Origin: Liolophura sinensis
Taxonomy: Eukaryota > Mollusca > Polyplacophora > Chitonida > Chitonidae
Assembly: GCF_032854445.1 (NCBI RefSeq)
Contig: NC_088305.1
Location: forward strand, 503,001 to 567,000
Reading direction: 5' to 3'
DNA: 64,000 bases
Under the pieces are notes generated by a model, which saw only the letters and a list, made by a program, of their open reading frames with translations, did not search any database and was not told the origin of the DNA. Within the stretch, counting starts at the first letter, position 1. Each line of letters begins with the position of its first letter. The translations under genes and the position numbers were made by a program. Shown one piece after another: positions 1 to 14,400 of the stretch.

Positions 1-97
1 TTATTACAAGCTATAATATTTGATTAGGATTTAAAGGCATACGCTAGAATGTATCTATGCGTTTTTGTGGAGTATGACGTGTGAGAATGCGACATAC

Positions 98-244
98 CTG
101 TACAAGGTACGGTATTACATGGTCGGGACTGTGATGTAGGCTGTGGACAATCCGTGCCGTTGACGCTCTTCTCTCGGGTCTGAACGCCTCCGTCACATGC
201 GGCCGAACATTCGGACCACTCACTCCATTCACTTGTCATACAAC
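98..244 (-). CDS. TSP1 repeat exon (most C-terminal coding segment in window)
   Basis: This 147-nt exon enters in phase 1 and leaves in phase 1 with donor gtatgt. It encodes a near-complete thrombospondin type 1 repeat: the tryptophan/cysteine start [14 protein letters not shown], a QTRE strand, then the last cysteines in RPCNTVPC. The CSxxC motif and paired tryptophans are the C-mannosylation and O-fucosylation signature of TSP1. It joins in frame to the TSP1 exon at 672-839. The gene continues past the left edge. By analogy with the duplicated block at 2363-4841, the next exon should encode a TIL domain. Confidence 0.88.
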
Positions 245-3200
245 CTGGTAGGAAAAAAAATACACAACAGGGGGATTAGATATCAGGAAGTTCAAGGGGC
301 TATTTGTGTTCACAAAAATGTGATTCTGACGAAAACACCGAAATATAAAAATGAAATGTAAAAAAAATGTAATACTGATAAAAAAAACGAAATGTAACAA
401 AAAAGTAGTTATGATAGAAAAGCGCCCCCCCCAAATGAAATCTTGATGAAATAAAACGAAATATAACAAATATGCAACACCGAAAAAACGAAATATTCCG
501 ATTGCCCTGTTACTGGTACATAGGTTGATAGTATGGTGACTCTTGCATTTCTGTTAGTATTTGCTCGCCAGATTAACGTCTTTGGTCCATGTGTTTATGG
601 ATTTCACTGGGCGAACGCTTTCATTCGGATTCAGCGAAGAAAGCCGTGATATACACATTTAGTAAACTTACATGGGATGTCAGAGTTGCAGTCGATCTCT
701 TCCACATTATCACCAGAGCAAGTTTTGCCGCCGCATTTCGGAAGTGGGTTTGCGCATGTGCGCGTCCTCCTCTTCATTCCACCGACACAGTCGGAGTTAC
801 ACTGAGACCACGAGGACCAGCCAGTGTAGCCGCCATCGACTGTTAACAAACAACAACAGCAGCACGGTGAACAGAATGATCAGTGTATACTGTACATACA
901 TATATACAAACATACAACAAACATATTCAAGTGTCAACCGTTCGATTATCTGTCGCAAAATACCAAGTTTAATTCATCCATCGGGCCAAAGCATGTCTTG
1001 TGTACAATGTATCTAGTTCGATTTTGTTCACGGTGTTGACAAAATCTAAACTGGTATAAATTGCAAGTAACTTCTCTGAGTTTATTTTTTTTTACCAAAT
1101 TAGGCTTGTACCATGGTCTTAAGGGAGTGTAAGATGCTAATAATGAACAGAGGTAAACTGATAAGAGGCGGTTTTTCACCAGCTACGAGTGATCATTTGC
1201 CAATTACCACACTCTTGTTGTTGCTCTAATTTTACTCTCTATGCTGTAAGTCGTTTACATTATGAGCGTTACCAATCGCTTTTTATAGCCAATGGCGGCC
1301 TTGAGATCATTCGCTATATACATGTAGCATCTCCTAAATTCATCCAAAACCAGGAAGTAACGACTGAAGCACATGGCAATATCTTACCGATAGCGTCTTC
1401 CTTTTCGTTACAAACGATTCCGATGTTTTCGCGACAGTAGCATTCGGTACATTCGTCAGTGCTGACCAGTTGACCGATGGTGTAAGAAGAGTTACCCTGG
1501 AAACAGGCTGCTGGGCATTCGTCACGCTGACAACTGACCGTTTCGGACGATGGACCTTCGCACTCAGCGCCGTTTCCGGTTGGTGCTGGGTTGTTTGGTG
1601 TCCTGTAAAACGTAAATGATAGTTGTTGATTTTTTTCCACAAGAGATTCGGTAAGCGGCGTTGCATAACTTGAATTTTCATATGTAAATTAGGGAAGGCG
1701 TGACTTCAGAGAATAGTTCATTCAGTTTTATTTAATTTGTTAAACTGTGTGTTGTGTTCATGGAGGTTTTGAAAAACCGTCAAAATCTCACGTTATCATT
1801 TAAATGCTTTTGATATCTTATAATGATATATGATATATTTCTTGATTTCAGTTAATACCAGTAATGGTATGTTTTCAAAGCATCAGCTATAGAAAATGTT
1901 TCTCAAAACGATTTACGATGTGGTCTCAGCAATGCCAGCGGTATTGTAGCTGTCGTCTGTTAGCGTGGCTGAATTTGCCTAATCAGCGTATTTGTCAGTT
2001 ACCTGTATCTCGTCTTTGTTCCTTCACCGCAGGTGACGCTGCATTCTCCCCAAGACGTCCAGTCAGACCAACCACAAGGCGCTGCAACAGAAAGCAACAG
2101 TTGGATGAGATTAGCCAATAAAGATTTCAGAACAAGTATCTCATCTGATTATTATTTTACAAAGAAAATCTATGACGAGAAGAAAAGTTGTGAAGCCAGC
2201 GTAAAGAAACGGTGTGAAGCGAGCGTAAAGAAGAGTGAAGCGAGCTTGAAGAAAATTTGCTAAGTGGGCGTGAGGAAAACTTGTGAAGCGAGCGTAAAGG
2301 ACAGTTGTAAGCGACCGTAAAGAAAAGTGGTGAAGAGAGTGTAAGGAAAAGTATGCACTTACTGTCACAGTCGTCCTTCTGTTGACACTTGTATTGACCA
2401 TTCTTACAAGAACTGTGAACAAAAACCAAACCAAACGTCAAAGCAGTATATCAAGCAATATTTTAGGCATGTGCAAACAGTAAATGGTGTGATTCTGATA
2501 TGAAGTTTAATTCAAAGTGGCAGTGAGTTTTAACCGAAGCTGCCTTGTTCAAGCTTAGCTTAACTCTGCCGTTACGGTGGGTTTCAATCGTATAAAGTAT
2601 ACCGGAAGTTCACTTGATATTACAAGTACATGACGCTTTTAACAAGACAAGGAGCCAAAGGAATTACCAGACTTCGCAGGGTGAATCCGTGACCTCGATA
2701 CCCTCGGGTACCTCGTTACCCTGATCGTCATAGCAGGGGCAGTTAGTCTCCAGGATACACTGACCCCGGTACTCCACTTCTCCCTCCTTGCAACCACATC
2801 CGGGCTCGCAAGCCTCGGGTTCGATGCAGATAGCGGACATGCGCAGTTCCTGACAGGTTCGTGGACAACTCTCCGAGCAGTTCTTGTAGACTTTCCCGCC
2901 TTCGCATGATGGTGGTCCTTCTGTGAGTGAAAATGATTGTTGGGCATATGTAACACGCTTTCAGACTAGGGTGATCGTGTCACTGGTAGAGATTAGTTAT
3001 ACGCTATCAAATCCCCCCGCGCCGCCCACATTGTATCGTTAAGGCTATCGCTGATATCCACCAAAGGATTTATCTGTGGATCTGCATTATGAAGACCACT
3101 AATAATCCACTATATACAGCAGAACTGATTTCAACGGACCAGGACTCAACAAGGTAACTTTTCTTATCTCTGTTAAGGAATGATTCTGCTAAGGCTAGCT

Positions 3201-5403
3201 GCAGAGCGAAATAAAAACCATGAAGTCAGAGATATAGGAAGTAGATGTTGAACTTTTACCTGTAGTACAAGAATCAGTGTTACAGGCAGCGGACTCCAGT
3301 GGTTCGCCATCACAATCTTCGTCCTTGTTCGTTTTTCCGGATTTAGTGCAAGTCCTGGTTCTGGTGGTGACACCTCCGTTACACGTGGCTGAGCATGTGC
3401 TCCACGCGGACCACGTGGACCATTCGGGTGGTTCTGTTGGAACAAGATTAACAGAATGCGTCTAATCACGGTGTGAATAACTAACTGTAACAAGATGCAC
3501 TTTGTATCGGAACACAAAATCTTATATAAGATAAAGATAAGGCTTTATCTTACCTTTTTAAAGTTTGACTTACCAGGACAGTTATCGGTGTTACAGTCTT
3601 CCACTTGCTGTGTGGGCTCAACGCATGGTTTGCCTGCCAGAGAGCCTTGGATGGCCTTTCGAGACCTTGACCTTTGGCCTACGTCACATGATTTCGAGCA
3701 CGTGGACCATGACGACCACTGCGTGTAGTGACAGTCTTCCTTGCATGTCTTGTTACTACAGTCCATGAACCCGTTGTCACAAGTACTGTAAGACAGAAGC
3801 AATGGGTTGAACGTATGGCCTAACAAAAGTTGAAAGTAAATTTGACTCTGTACTACCCGATAAATGAAAAAACAAACAAAAAACCCTGAATAAATTATTT
3901 AACTACTTGAATCATCGTTATTTTGAAATATTATTTGGAATTCAATTAAGCATTTGCTTTCTCTCGTCAGTAGTACTTTAATGTGAGTAAAACTGTACTA
4001 TCTAGAGAGAAAAAATCCATCGCTAACACATATCTTTTCACCTTTAAGGGACATGTAAGGTATTTTAGATATCAAGGTAATATATAAATAAAACAGTTGA
4101 ATTTGTTACGCGCTTTTTCAAAATACTCCTGTCGGACAACATACCAGTTATTACACTCTACGTGTACGGTCACGCCATCTTCAATTTCGTCATCAATCTC
4201 GACTCTCTCATCATCAGACGTCAGGCCGAATTCGCCGTCCTTCTCAATCCAGCCGATGGGGTTTGAGCCCTGGAATCCGAAGTTCTTCTCGAAATCTTCT
4301 TGGGTGAAATAACACGCGCATGGAGCCTCAGTACACGGCTCTTCTTCCACGTTCTTACCTTTGCAAGGCTCACCCTGGCATACTCTGAGGGTTGGGAAAG
4401 GAAGGCAATCAGTTTAACAATAAACGGCCGTCATGTGGTTTGAGCAAGTCAAGCTTTGTTTCATTGGTGTTTTAAAACGCATTAAAGCTAAGTTTCTTTT
4501 AACGGCGGCGACCGGCATTTTTTTTTGGGGGGGGGGGGGAGGAGGAAGGGAACTTCTTTTTCTTCTTCTTTCTTTTTGCAATGACTTGAAATAGATCATA
4601 TCGTAGCGCCACTTAGTTCTAATATCCACGTGTAGAATTTTCTTTTTTCAACAAGGAATAGAACAGACAATATCGTAGCGCCGACATGTTGCAGCTCTTT
4701 TGCAGTGTTTGTTCTTCTTATTCTTTTTTATACAAGGCATTGACTAAGTATGAAGTACACACCTCTGGCGAGTGCGAACACCTTCCCCGCAGTTCACCGA
4801 ACACTCTGACCATGGGGTCCAGGAAGACCAACCTGCTGGAGCTGGAAATGACAGGAAAAACCTTCTGGTTAAGAGACGAAAAGCATGGAAAATCAATTTG
4901 GGAACCTGCGAAACAAGCGTGGTTTCGTGAGTAAATCTAGACGGAACTGTACAGAATAAACTATAATCTTCTTTGAACTGAATTTTATGCTTAGTCCTAC
5001 AGTGAAATGATCTGATGTCTTTCAGTAATTAATGGGGGTCCTCGCATTGCATTACAGTGACAGACTTTTATCATCAAATGCAGTGTTACGACCTTACCTG
5101 TGGTGGTAATGATGGATGACAGGGCTGTAGAAGAAGGAAGAAAAAAAAAGACAGTTTTAGTATAAGTTTGTGAAGTTGCAACCTGGGTAACTGATGTTAC
5201 GGCTGCTGTACCTGAATCACACCAGCACCTACTCCCCACCTCCACCTTTCCCCGAGCTCTGCCCGGTGTCCTCCAATGAAATAAATAAAATAATCAAATA
5301 AATATATCAATAATTCCCCCCCCCCCTCCCACACACCCACACCCACACACGCACACGCACACGCACACACACACACACACACACAAACACGTACACGTAT
5401 ACG

Positions 5404-5466
<63 letters not shown>

Positions 5467-8400
5467 TCACCTGCCAATTCTAAATACGCCAGAATGTTTT
5501 ATACCCACAGGATCGTGCCATATGACCATGCACATAGGATCGTGCCCTAGGATCGTGCCATAGGATCGTACCCTAGGATCGTGCCATAGGATCGTGCCAT
5601 AGGATCGAGCTTTGAGTAAGAATCTCATATCTTTTTCACTACTGCCCTACTCGCATAATTTAGGTTTAGTTATCAGTTAGGCCTATGTTTTTTGTAGGGG
5701 TATTAACGTATCTGTCCGCATGGTATGGAAGTGTGCAGAATGGAAACGTTGGACATTCTCCGAGTTTTACTCCGAGGACAGAAACTAGTTCCAGGCATAC
5801 TTACTTGTACATTTTTCCTCGTCGCTACCGTCAGCGCAGTTCAAGGTTCCGTCACAGATCTGCATAACAAATAAACCGATGTTTAATTGGCTTTTATTTA
5901 AACTTAGTTATATCTGCGATTGTAAATTAATTTCCATTTCTCATGAGCATGCAGTAGTGTTGAATGTTCAACGAATATAGAACTAACCAAATGTTGATTC
6001 CATATTACAGTATATGTATTCTGCATTTGTGAAAAAAACCCCATCTCAATAACACTAAAAAAACCCCCAAAAAACAAAGCAAAATAAAAAAACTAGCAAC
6101 AGTTGTCAAGCCATACCTGAGTTCTGTTAACACACATTCCGTTGTGACATGTAAACTGGTCAGGCAAGCATGCGCTTCTGGTGGCTGTGGACACGTGCGG
6201 TGTTGTTGTCACTGTGAAATGGAAATGTAACATGTATATCCCACCGCATAGTAACGGGAAGTAAGGTTAACCTACACTCCAAAAGCCAATCTGTTCAATT
6301 TACCGTGATACGTGTAGTATGTTTTCTGAGATGCTAGATCAGATTGTCTTCACGCAACGTAATATTACGTTAAGGAAAACACAACATCCCGTTACAGAAA
6401 CAAAATTATGTCGTGTGAAGTTTGAATGTACCATAATGAAGCTTAAAGGCCCTGTCATCAATTTTGCATTATTTGACTTCTTAAGTCACATCGGTTTACA
6501 AAGGTGCATACACATTTGAAAATGCCCAAGGGTTAGCCAGTATTTATCATAAAATTAATTAACTTAGTTTGGTCGATTATACAGTCTATAAGCAGAATGT
6601 TTATGAATGTATACACACAGTAACAGCAATCGCAAAGGTATAAATCTTGGTGAATTTCTTTGGCCTTTATATTTATTTTTTTAATAAGCTTTTCAGCTGA
6701 AAGTTGGAGGCCTACTTTTCTTACTCCGAATAATAAAATTATTCTTTTCGGAGAGTGCCTTTTGTCATTTTAAAGAAAAGTGCTGGTACACAAACTAATG
6801 TACCACTAGTACACAAGAGAGCATATATAGTTTGAAAAGACATTAAAATCTGCTACAAACTTTGAATTCTGCTCCGATTTACTCATATTCCTGTGTATTT
6901 CAGGCGGGTGATGCCGAATGTGCTTTTGTTATTGTCTACGTATGTAACTTTTGGAAATATAGCCAAAAAAAGCAGTTTTCATGAAATTTCTTTCGCCTAT
7001 AAATCGAAAATTATGAGAGCTAGAAATTTGTAATTTACACCAAACTGTAACACAAGGTATGCAATATCCGTGGCATTATTCTGTTTCTGGAAGAGACATT
7101 TATGCCCATCAATTATTACTGAGAAGTATTAATATGCACAGCCCACAAGTGAGGCAATATTAGAGTACTTGACGGCCCACTGACTCGCTCATGTCCTTCA
7201 AAGTTTCATTCCCGTTCATAAGCTATGAAAGTTACCCTGTGTACTGTAGCAAGCTCTGACGACAACGTCTCCAACTTGAGGCAGAGGCAGTCCATCCACG
7301 ATCGGGGTGTAGATTTTAACATAGCGAGCTTTGACGTGTATGCCCTTGAAGGACACCCTGTTGAGAACTTCCGATTCCAGATTATCTTCCTAAATTATAA
7401 AAATGAAACACAAATACAGGCATTGCAAATGGACAAAGCCAATCATCGATCAATCGATGCCCGTATGTCAGTACTAGCTATTCAATTAGTTATACTGTCA
7501 GCGTCTGACGGTTCCATAGTATGTAGTTCTTAGCACTGTTCCAATCCTAACAGTAGTTTGTTGTTGTTACCCATGTAACTGCTATGATCGTTGCCTATAT
7601 CCTGCTGATTTTAGTATCAGTAAAACAAATAAAAAATCAAGTATCTATTTATTTGATTGGCGTTTTGCGTCGTACTGAAGAATATATCACACACACTAAG
7701 GCATACTGCATTATGATGGAAGGAAACTGGACAGAGATCAGGAGAAATTCACGACCGTCTGCAGCTTGCTGTCAGACCTTCCCACATGCAACGGGAAAAA
7801 AGCCAGTATCAGCTGGGCTTCAACTCAAACAGAACGCATTTGTGAGAGGCTGCTGGGTCATTGTGCTCTGCGGGTACGATAAGCACTCCGCAACGGTGGC
7901 CCCACAAAATCAAATAATAATTTCCTATATTCCTTCTCGTTTATAGTTATTTGTGTATTGAAATTGATAGAGTTATAAAGCAAACTCACCTTGGTGCCGA
8001 CAAGTCGGTTATCTTTATTGATAAAAGTGACAGTAACGGCTGTAGAGTATTTTACGTTAAATTCAACATCCTCGACTTCAGCGTCGCCCTTAGAACTCAA
8101 AATTTCCAGCAACCAAAAAGGTGTGTCCTCGACGTCATCGTCAGTTGGTGACCAAAAGTCTAGGGATCCACCCAGAGCTTCCTCAGGATTACCCGTGTCA
8201 GACGAGGACGCTGTGACAACGAAGTCGTCACTAGCCAAATCTATCACCTTGTATTCACAAGTTGGAGCTGTAAAGAAAAAACAGGATTTGAAGTAAAAAA
8301 AAATACTAACCAAGAATGACAAAAAAATGCCATACCGCACACGTATAAACTAAATAATACTAATAAAAAAGGGAAAGTACCTGTTGGGGTGCCCAGTGGT

Positions 8401-11400
8401 GGTACTACATCTGGTGTGCCAGGTGGTGGTTCTACACTTGGTGTCCCTGGCGGTTGCATAACACTTGGCGTGCCTGGTGGTGATACAACACTCGGTGTGC
8501 CTGGTGGTGGTACAACGCTTGGTGTGACTGGTGGTGGTACAACACTTGGTGTGCCTGGTGGTGGTACAACGCTTGGTGTGCCTGGTGGAGGTACTACGCT
8601 TGGTGTGCCTGGTGGTGGTACTACACTTGGTGTGCTTGGTGGTGGTACAACACTTGGTGTGCCTGGTGGTGGTACAACCCTTGGTGTGCCTGGTGGAGGT
8701 ACTACACTTGGTGTGCCTGGGGGTGGCACAACACTTGGCGTGCCTGGTGGTAGTACAACGCTCGGTGTGCCTGGTGGTAGTACAACGCTCGGTGTGCCTG
8801 GTGGCGGTACAACGCTTGGTGTGCCTGGTGGTACAACGCTTGGTGTGCCTGGAGGTGGTAAAACGTTAGGTGTGCTTGGTGGTAGTACAACGCTAGGTGT
8901 GCCTGGTGGAGGTACAACGCTTGGTGTGCCTGGTGGAGGTACTACACTTGGTGTCCCTGGTGGTGGTACAACGCTTGGTGTGCCTGCTGGTGGTACAACG
9001 CTTGGTGTGCCTGGTGGGGGCACAACAATTGGCGTACCTGGTGGTGGTACAACACTTGGCGTGCCTGGTGGTGGTACAACACTTGGTGTGCCTGGTGGTG
9101 GTACAACGCTTGGTGTGCCTGGTGGGGGCACAACACTTGGTGTGCCTGGTGGTGGCATAACACTTGGCGTGCCTGGTAGTGGCACAACACTTGGTGTGCC
9201 TGGTGGTGGTACAACACTTGGTGTGCCTGGTGGTGGCACAACGCTTGGTGTGCCTGGTGGGGGCACAAAACTTGGTGTGACTGGTGGTGGTACAACACTT
9301 GGCGTGCCTGGTGGTGGTACAACGCTTGGTGTGCCTGCTGGTGGTACAACACTTGGCGTGCCTGGTGGTGGTACTACACTTGGCGTGCCTGGTGGTGGTA
9401 CAACGCTTAGTGTGCCTGGTGGGGGTAGAACGCTTGGTGTGCCTGGTGGAGGTACGAAACTTGGTGTCCCTGGTGGTGGCATAACACTTGGCGTGCCTGG
9501 TGGTGGTGCAACGCTTGGTGTGCCTGGTGGGGGCACAACACTTGGCGTGCCTGGTGGTGGAACAACACTTGGTGTGCCTGGTGGGGGCACAACACTTGGC
9601 GTGCCTGGTGGTGGTGGTACTACACTTGGCGTGCCTGGTGGTGGTACTACACTTGGTGTTTCTGGTGGTGGTACAACACTTGGTGTGCCTGGTGGGGGCA
9701 CAACACTTGGGGTGCCTGGTGGTGGTACTACACTTGGCGTGCCTGGTGGTGGTACAACACTTGGTGTGCCTGGTGGGGGCACAACACTTGGCGTGCCTGG
9801 TGGTGGTGGTACTACACTTGGCGTGCCTGATGGTGGTACTACACTTGGTGTGTCTGGTGGTGGTACAACACTTGGTGTGCCTGGTGGGGGCACAACACTT
9901 GGCGTGCCTGGTGGTGGTACTACACTTGGCGTGCCTGGTGGTGGTACAACGCTTTGTGTGCCTGGTGGGAGTACAACACTTGGCGTGCCTGGTGGTGGCA
10001 CAACACTTGGAGTGTTTGGTGGTGGTACAACGCTTGGTGTGCCTGGTGGTGGTACAACGCTTGGTGTGCCTGGTGGTGGTACAACACTTGGCGTGCCTGG
10101 TGGTGGCACAACACTTGGTGTGCCTGGTGGTGGAACAACGCTAGGTGTGCCTGGTGGAAGCACAACACTTGGCGTGCCTGGTGGTGGTACTACACTTGGC
10201 GTGCCTGGTGGTGGTACAACACTTGGTGTGCCTGGTGGTGGTAGAACGCTTGGTGTGCCTGGTGGAGGTAGGACACTTGGTGTCGCTGGTGGTGGCATAA
10301 CACTTGGCGTGCCTATTGGTGGCACAACACTTGTGCCTGGTGGTGGTGCAACGCTTGGTGTGCCTGGTGGCGGCACAACACTTGGCGTGCCTGGTGGTGG
10401 TACAACACTTGGTGTGCCTGGTGGGGGCACAACACTTGGCGTGCCTGGTGGTGGTACAACGCTTGGGGTGCCTGGTGGTGGTACAACACTTGGTGTGCCT
10501 GGTGGTGGTACTACACTTGGTGTCCCTGGTGGTGGCATAACACTTGGCGTGCCTGGTGGTGGCACAACACTTGGTGTGCCTGGTGGTGGTACAACGCTTG
10601 GTGTGCCTGATGGGGGCACAACACTTGGTGTGCCTGGTGATGGTACAACGCTTGGTGTGCCTGGTGGGGGCACAACACTTGGCGTTCCTGGTGGTGGCAT
10701 AACCTTTGGCGTGCCTGGTGGTGGCACAACACTTGGTGTGCCTGTTGATGGAACAACGCTTGGTGTGCCTGGTGGGGCACAACACTTGGCGTGCCTGGTG
10801 GTGGTACAACACTTGGCGTGCCTGGTGGTGGTACAACACTTGGCGTGCCTGTTGGTGGAACAACACTTGGTGTGCCTGGTGGTGGTACAACACTTGGTGT
10901 GCCTGGTGGAGGTACAACACTTGGCGTGCCTGGTGGTGGTACAACACTTGGTGTGCCTGCTGGTGGTAGAATGCTTGGTGTGCCTGGTGGAGGTACGACA
11001 CTTGGTGTCCCTGGTGGTGGCATAACACTTGGCGTGCCTGGTGGTGGCACAACACTTGTGCCTGGTGGTGGTGCAACGCTTGGTGTGCCTGGTGGGGGCA
11101 TAACACTTGGCGTGCCTGGTGGTGGTACAACACTTGGTGTGCCTGGTGGGGGCACAACCCTTGGCGTGCCTGGTGGTGGTACAAAGCTTGGGGTGCCTGG
11201 TGGTGGTACAACACTTGGTGTGCCTGGTGGTGGTACAACGCTTGGTGTGCCTGGTGGTGGTACTACACTTGGTGTCCCTGGTGGTGGCATAACACTTGGC
11301 GTGCCTGCTGGTGGCACGACACTTGGTGTGCCTGGTGGTGGTACAACGATTGGTGTGCCTGGTGGGGGCACAACACTTGGTGTGCCTGGTGATGGTACAA

Positions 11401-14400
11401 CGCTTGGTGTGCCTGGTGGGGGCACAACACTTGGCGTTCCTGGTGGTGGCATAACCTTTGGCGTGCCTGGTGGTGGCACAACACTTGGTGTGCCTGGTGG
11501 TGGTACAACGCTTGGTGTGCCTGGTGGGGGAACAACACTTGGCGTGCCTGGTGGTGGTAGAACACTGGGCGTGCCTGGTGGTGGTAGAACACTTGGCGTG
11601 CCTGGTGGTGGCACAACACTTGGTGTGCCTGGTGATGGTACAACGCTTGGTGTGCCTGGTGGGGGCACAACACTTGGCGTGCCTGCTGGTGGTACAACAC
11701 TTGGCGTGCCTGGTGGTGGTACAACACCTGGTGTGCCTGATGGTGGTACAACACTTTGTGTGCCTGGTGGTGGTACAACGCTTGGTGTGCCTGGTGGAGG
11801 TACTACACTTGGTGTCCCTGTTGGGGGCACAACACTTGGTGTCCCTGGTGGTGGCACAACACTTGGAGTACCTGCTGGTGGTACAACGCTTGGTGTGCCT
11901 GGTGGTGGTACAACGCTTGGTGTGCCTGGTGGTTTTACAACACTTGGCGTGCCTGGTGCTGGTACAACGTTAGGTGTGCCTGGTGGAGGCACAACACTTG
12001 GCGTGCCTGGTGGTGGCACAACACTTGGTGTGCCTGGTGGTGGTACAAGGCTAGGTGTGCCTGGTGGGGGCACAACACTTGGCGTGCCTGGTGGTGGTAC
12101 AACACTTGGTGTGCCTGGTGGTGGTACAACACTTGGTGTGCCTGGTGGTGGTACAACGCTTGGTGTACCTGGTGGAGGTACAACACTTGGTGTCCCTGGT
12201 GGTGGCATAACACTTGGCGTGCCTGGTGGTGGTACAACACTTGGCGTGCCTGGTGGTGGCACAACACCTGGTGTGCCTGGTGGTGGTACAACGCTTGGTG
12301 TGCTTGGTGGTGGTACAACGCTTGGTGTGCCTGGTGGTGGAACAACACTTGGCGTGCCTGGTGGTGGTACAACACTTGGTGTGCCTGGTGGTGGTACAAC
12401 ACTTGGTGTGCCTGGTGGTGGTACAACGCTTGGTGTGCCTGGTGGAGGTACTACACTTGGTGTCCCTGGTGGGGGCACAACACTTGGCGTGCCTGGTGGT
12501 GTCACAACGCTTGGTGTGCCTGGTGGTGATACAACGCTTGGTGTGCCTGGTGGTGGTACAACGCTTGGTGTTCCTGGTGGGGGCAGAACACTTGGCATGC
12601 CTGGTGGGGGCACAACACTTGGCGTTCCTGGTGGTGGCATAACCTTTGGCGTGCCTGGTGGTGGCACAACACTTGGTGTGCCTGGTGATGGAACAACGCT
12701 TGGTGTGCCGGGTGGGGGCACAACACTTGGCGTGCCTGGTGGTGATACAACACTTGGCGTGCTTGGTGGTGGTACAACACTTGGTGTGCCTGTTGGTGGT
12801 ACAAAACTTGGTGTGCCTGGTGGTGGTACAACGCTTGGTGTGCCTGGTGGAGGTACTACACTTGGTGTCCCTGGTGGGGGCACACTTGGCGTGCCTGGTG
12901 GTGTCACAACACTTGGTGTGCCTGGTGGTGATACAACGCTTGGTGTGCCTGGTGGTGGTACAACGCTTGGTGTGCCTGCTGGTGGCACAACACTTGGCGT
13001 GCCTGGTGGTGGCACAACACTTGGAGTACCTGGTGGTGATACAACGCTTGGTGTGCCTGGTGGTGGTACAACGCTTGGTGTGCCTGCTGGTGGCACAACA
13101 CTTGGCGTGCCTGGTGGTGGCACAACACTTGGTGTGCCTGGTGGTGGTACAATGCTAGGTGTGCCTGGTGGGGGCACAACACTTGGCGTGCCTGGTGGTG
13201 GTACAACACTTGGCGTGCCTGGTGGTGGTATTACACTTGGTGTGCCTGGTGGTGGTACAACACTTGGTGTGCCTGGTGGAGGTACAACACTTGGCGTGCC
13301 TGGTGGTGGTAGAACACTTGGTGTGCCTGCTGGTGGTAGAATGCTTGGTGTGCCTGGTGGAGGTACGACACTTTGTGTCCCTGGTGGTGGCATAACACTT
13401 GGCGTGCCTGGTGGTGGCACAACACTTGTGCCTGGTGGTGGTGCAACGCTTGGTGTGCCTGGTGGGGGCACAACACTTGGCGTGCCTGGTGGTGGTACAA
13501 CACTTGGTGTGCCTGGTGGTGGTGCAACACTTGGCGTGCCTGGTGGTGGTACAACGCTTGGGGTGCCTGGTGGTGGTACAACACTTGGTGTGCCTGGTGG
13601 TGGTACAACGCTTGGTGTGCCTGGTGGTGGTACTACACTTGGTGTCCCTGGTGATGGTACAACGCTTGGTGTGCCTGGTGGGGGCACAACACTTGGCGTT
13701 CCTGGTGGTGGCATAACCTTTGGCGTGCCTGGTGGTGGCACAACACTTAGTGTGCCTGGTGGTGGTACAACGCTTGGTGTGCCTGGTGGGGGAACAACAC
13801 TTGGCGTGCCTGGTGGTGGTACAACACTGGGCGTGCCTGGTGGTGGTAGAACACTTGGCGTGCCTGGTGGTGGCACAACACTTGGTGTGCCTGGTGATGG
13901 TACAACGCTTGGTGTGCCTGGTGGGGGCACAACACTTGGCGTGCCTGGTGGTGGTACAACACTTGGTGTGCCTGGTGGTGGCACAACACTTGGCGTGCCT
14001 CTTGGTGGTACAACACCTGGCGTGCCTGGTGGTGGTACAACACTTGGTGTGCCTGGTGGTGGTACAACACTTGGTGTGCCTGGTGGTGGTACAACGCTTG
14101 GTGTGCCTGTTGGAGGTACAGCACTTGGTGTGCCTGGTGGTGGCATAACACTTGGCGTGCCTGGTGGTGGTACAACACTTGGCGTGCCTGGTGGTGGCAC
14201 AACATCTGGTGTGCCTGGTGGTACAAGGCTTGGTGTGTTTGGTGGTGGTACAACGCTTGGTGTGCCTGGTGGTGGAACAACACTTGGCGTGCCTGGTGGT
14301 GGTACAACACTTGGTGCGCCTGGTGGTGGTACAACACTTGGTGTGCCTTGTGGTGGTACAACACTTGGTGTGCCTGGTGGTGGTACAACGCTTGGTGTGC

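Noticed and set aside
236-469. Phe-rich minus-strand ORF
   Set aside because: Low-complexity intron sequence; both neighbouring TSP1 exons join in phase without it.
2141-2441. Two minus-strand ORFs across the 2.2-2.35 kb repeat
   Set aside because: Mostly translation of a degenerate tandem repeat in an intron; only 2363-2412 is a real exon.
5197-5466. Cys/Val-rich ORF over the CA microsatellite
   Set aside because: Pure simple-repeat translation.
10141-11238. Minus-strand frames reading HHQAHQVLY or TRHTKCC repeats
   Set aside because: Shifted frames of the same unit. They only become long because the monomer lacks stops in every frame.
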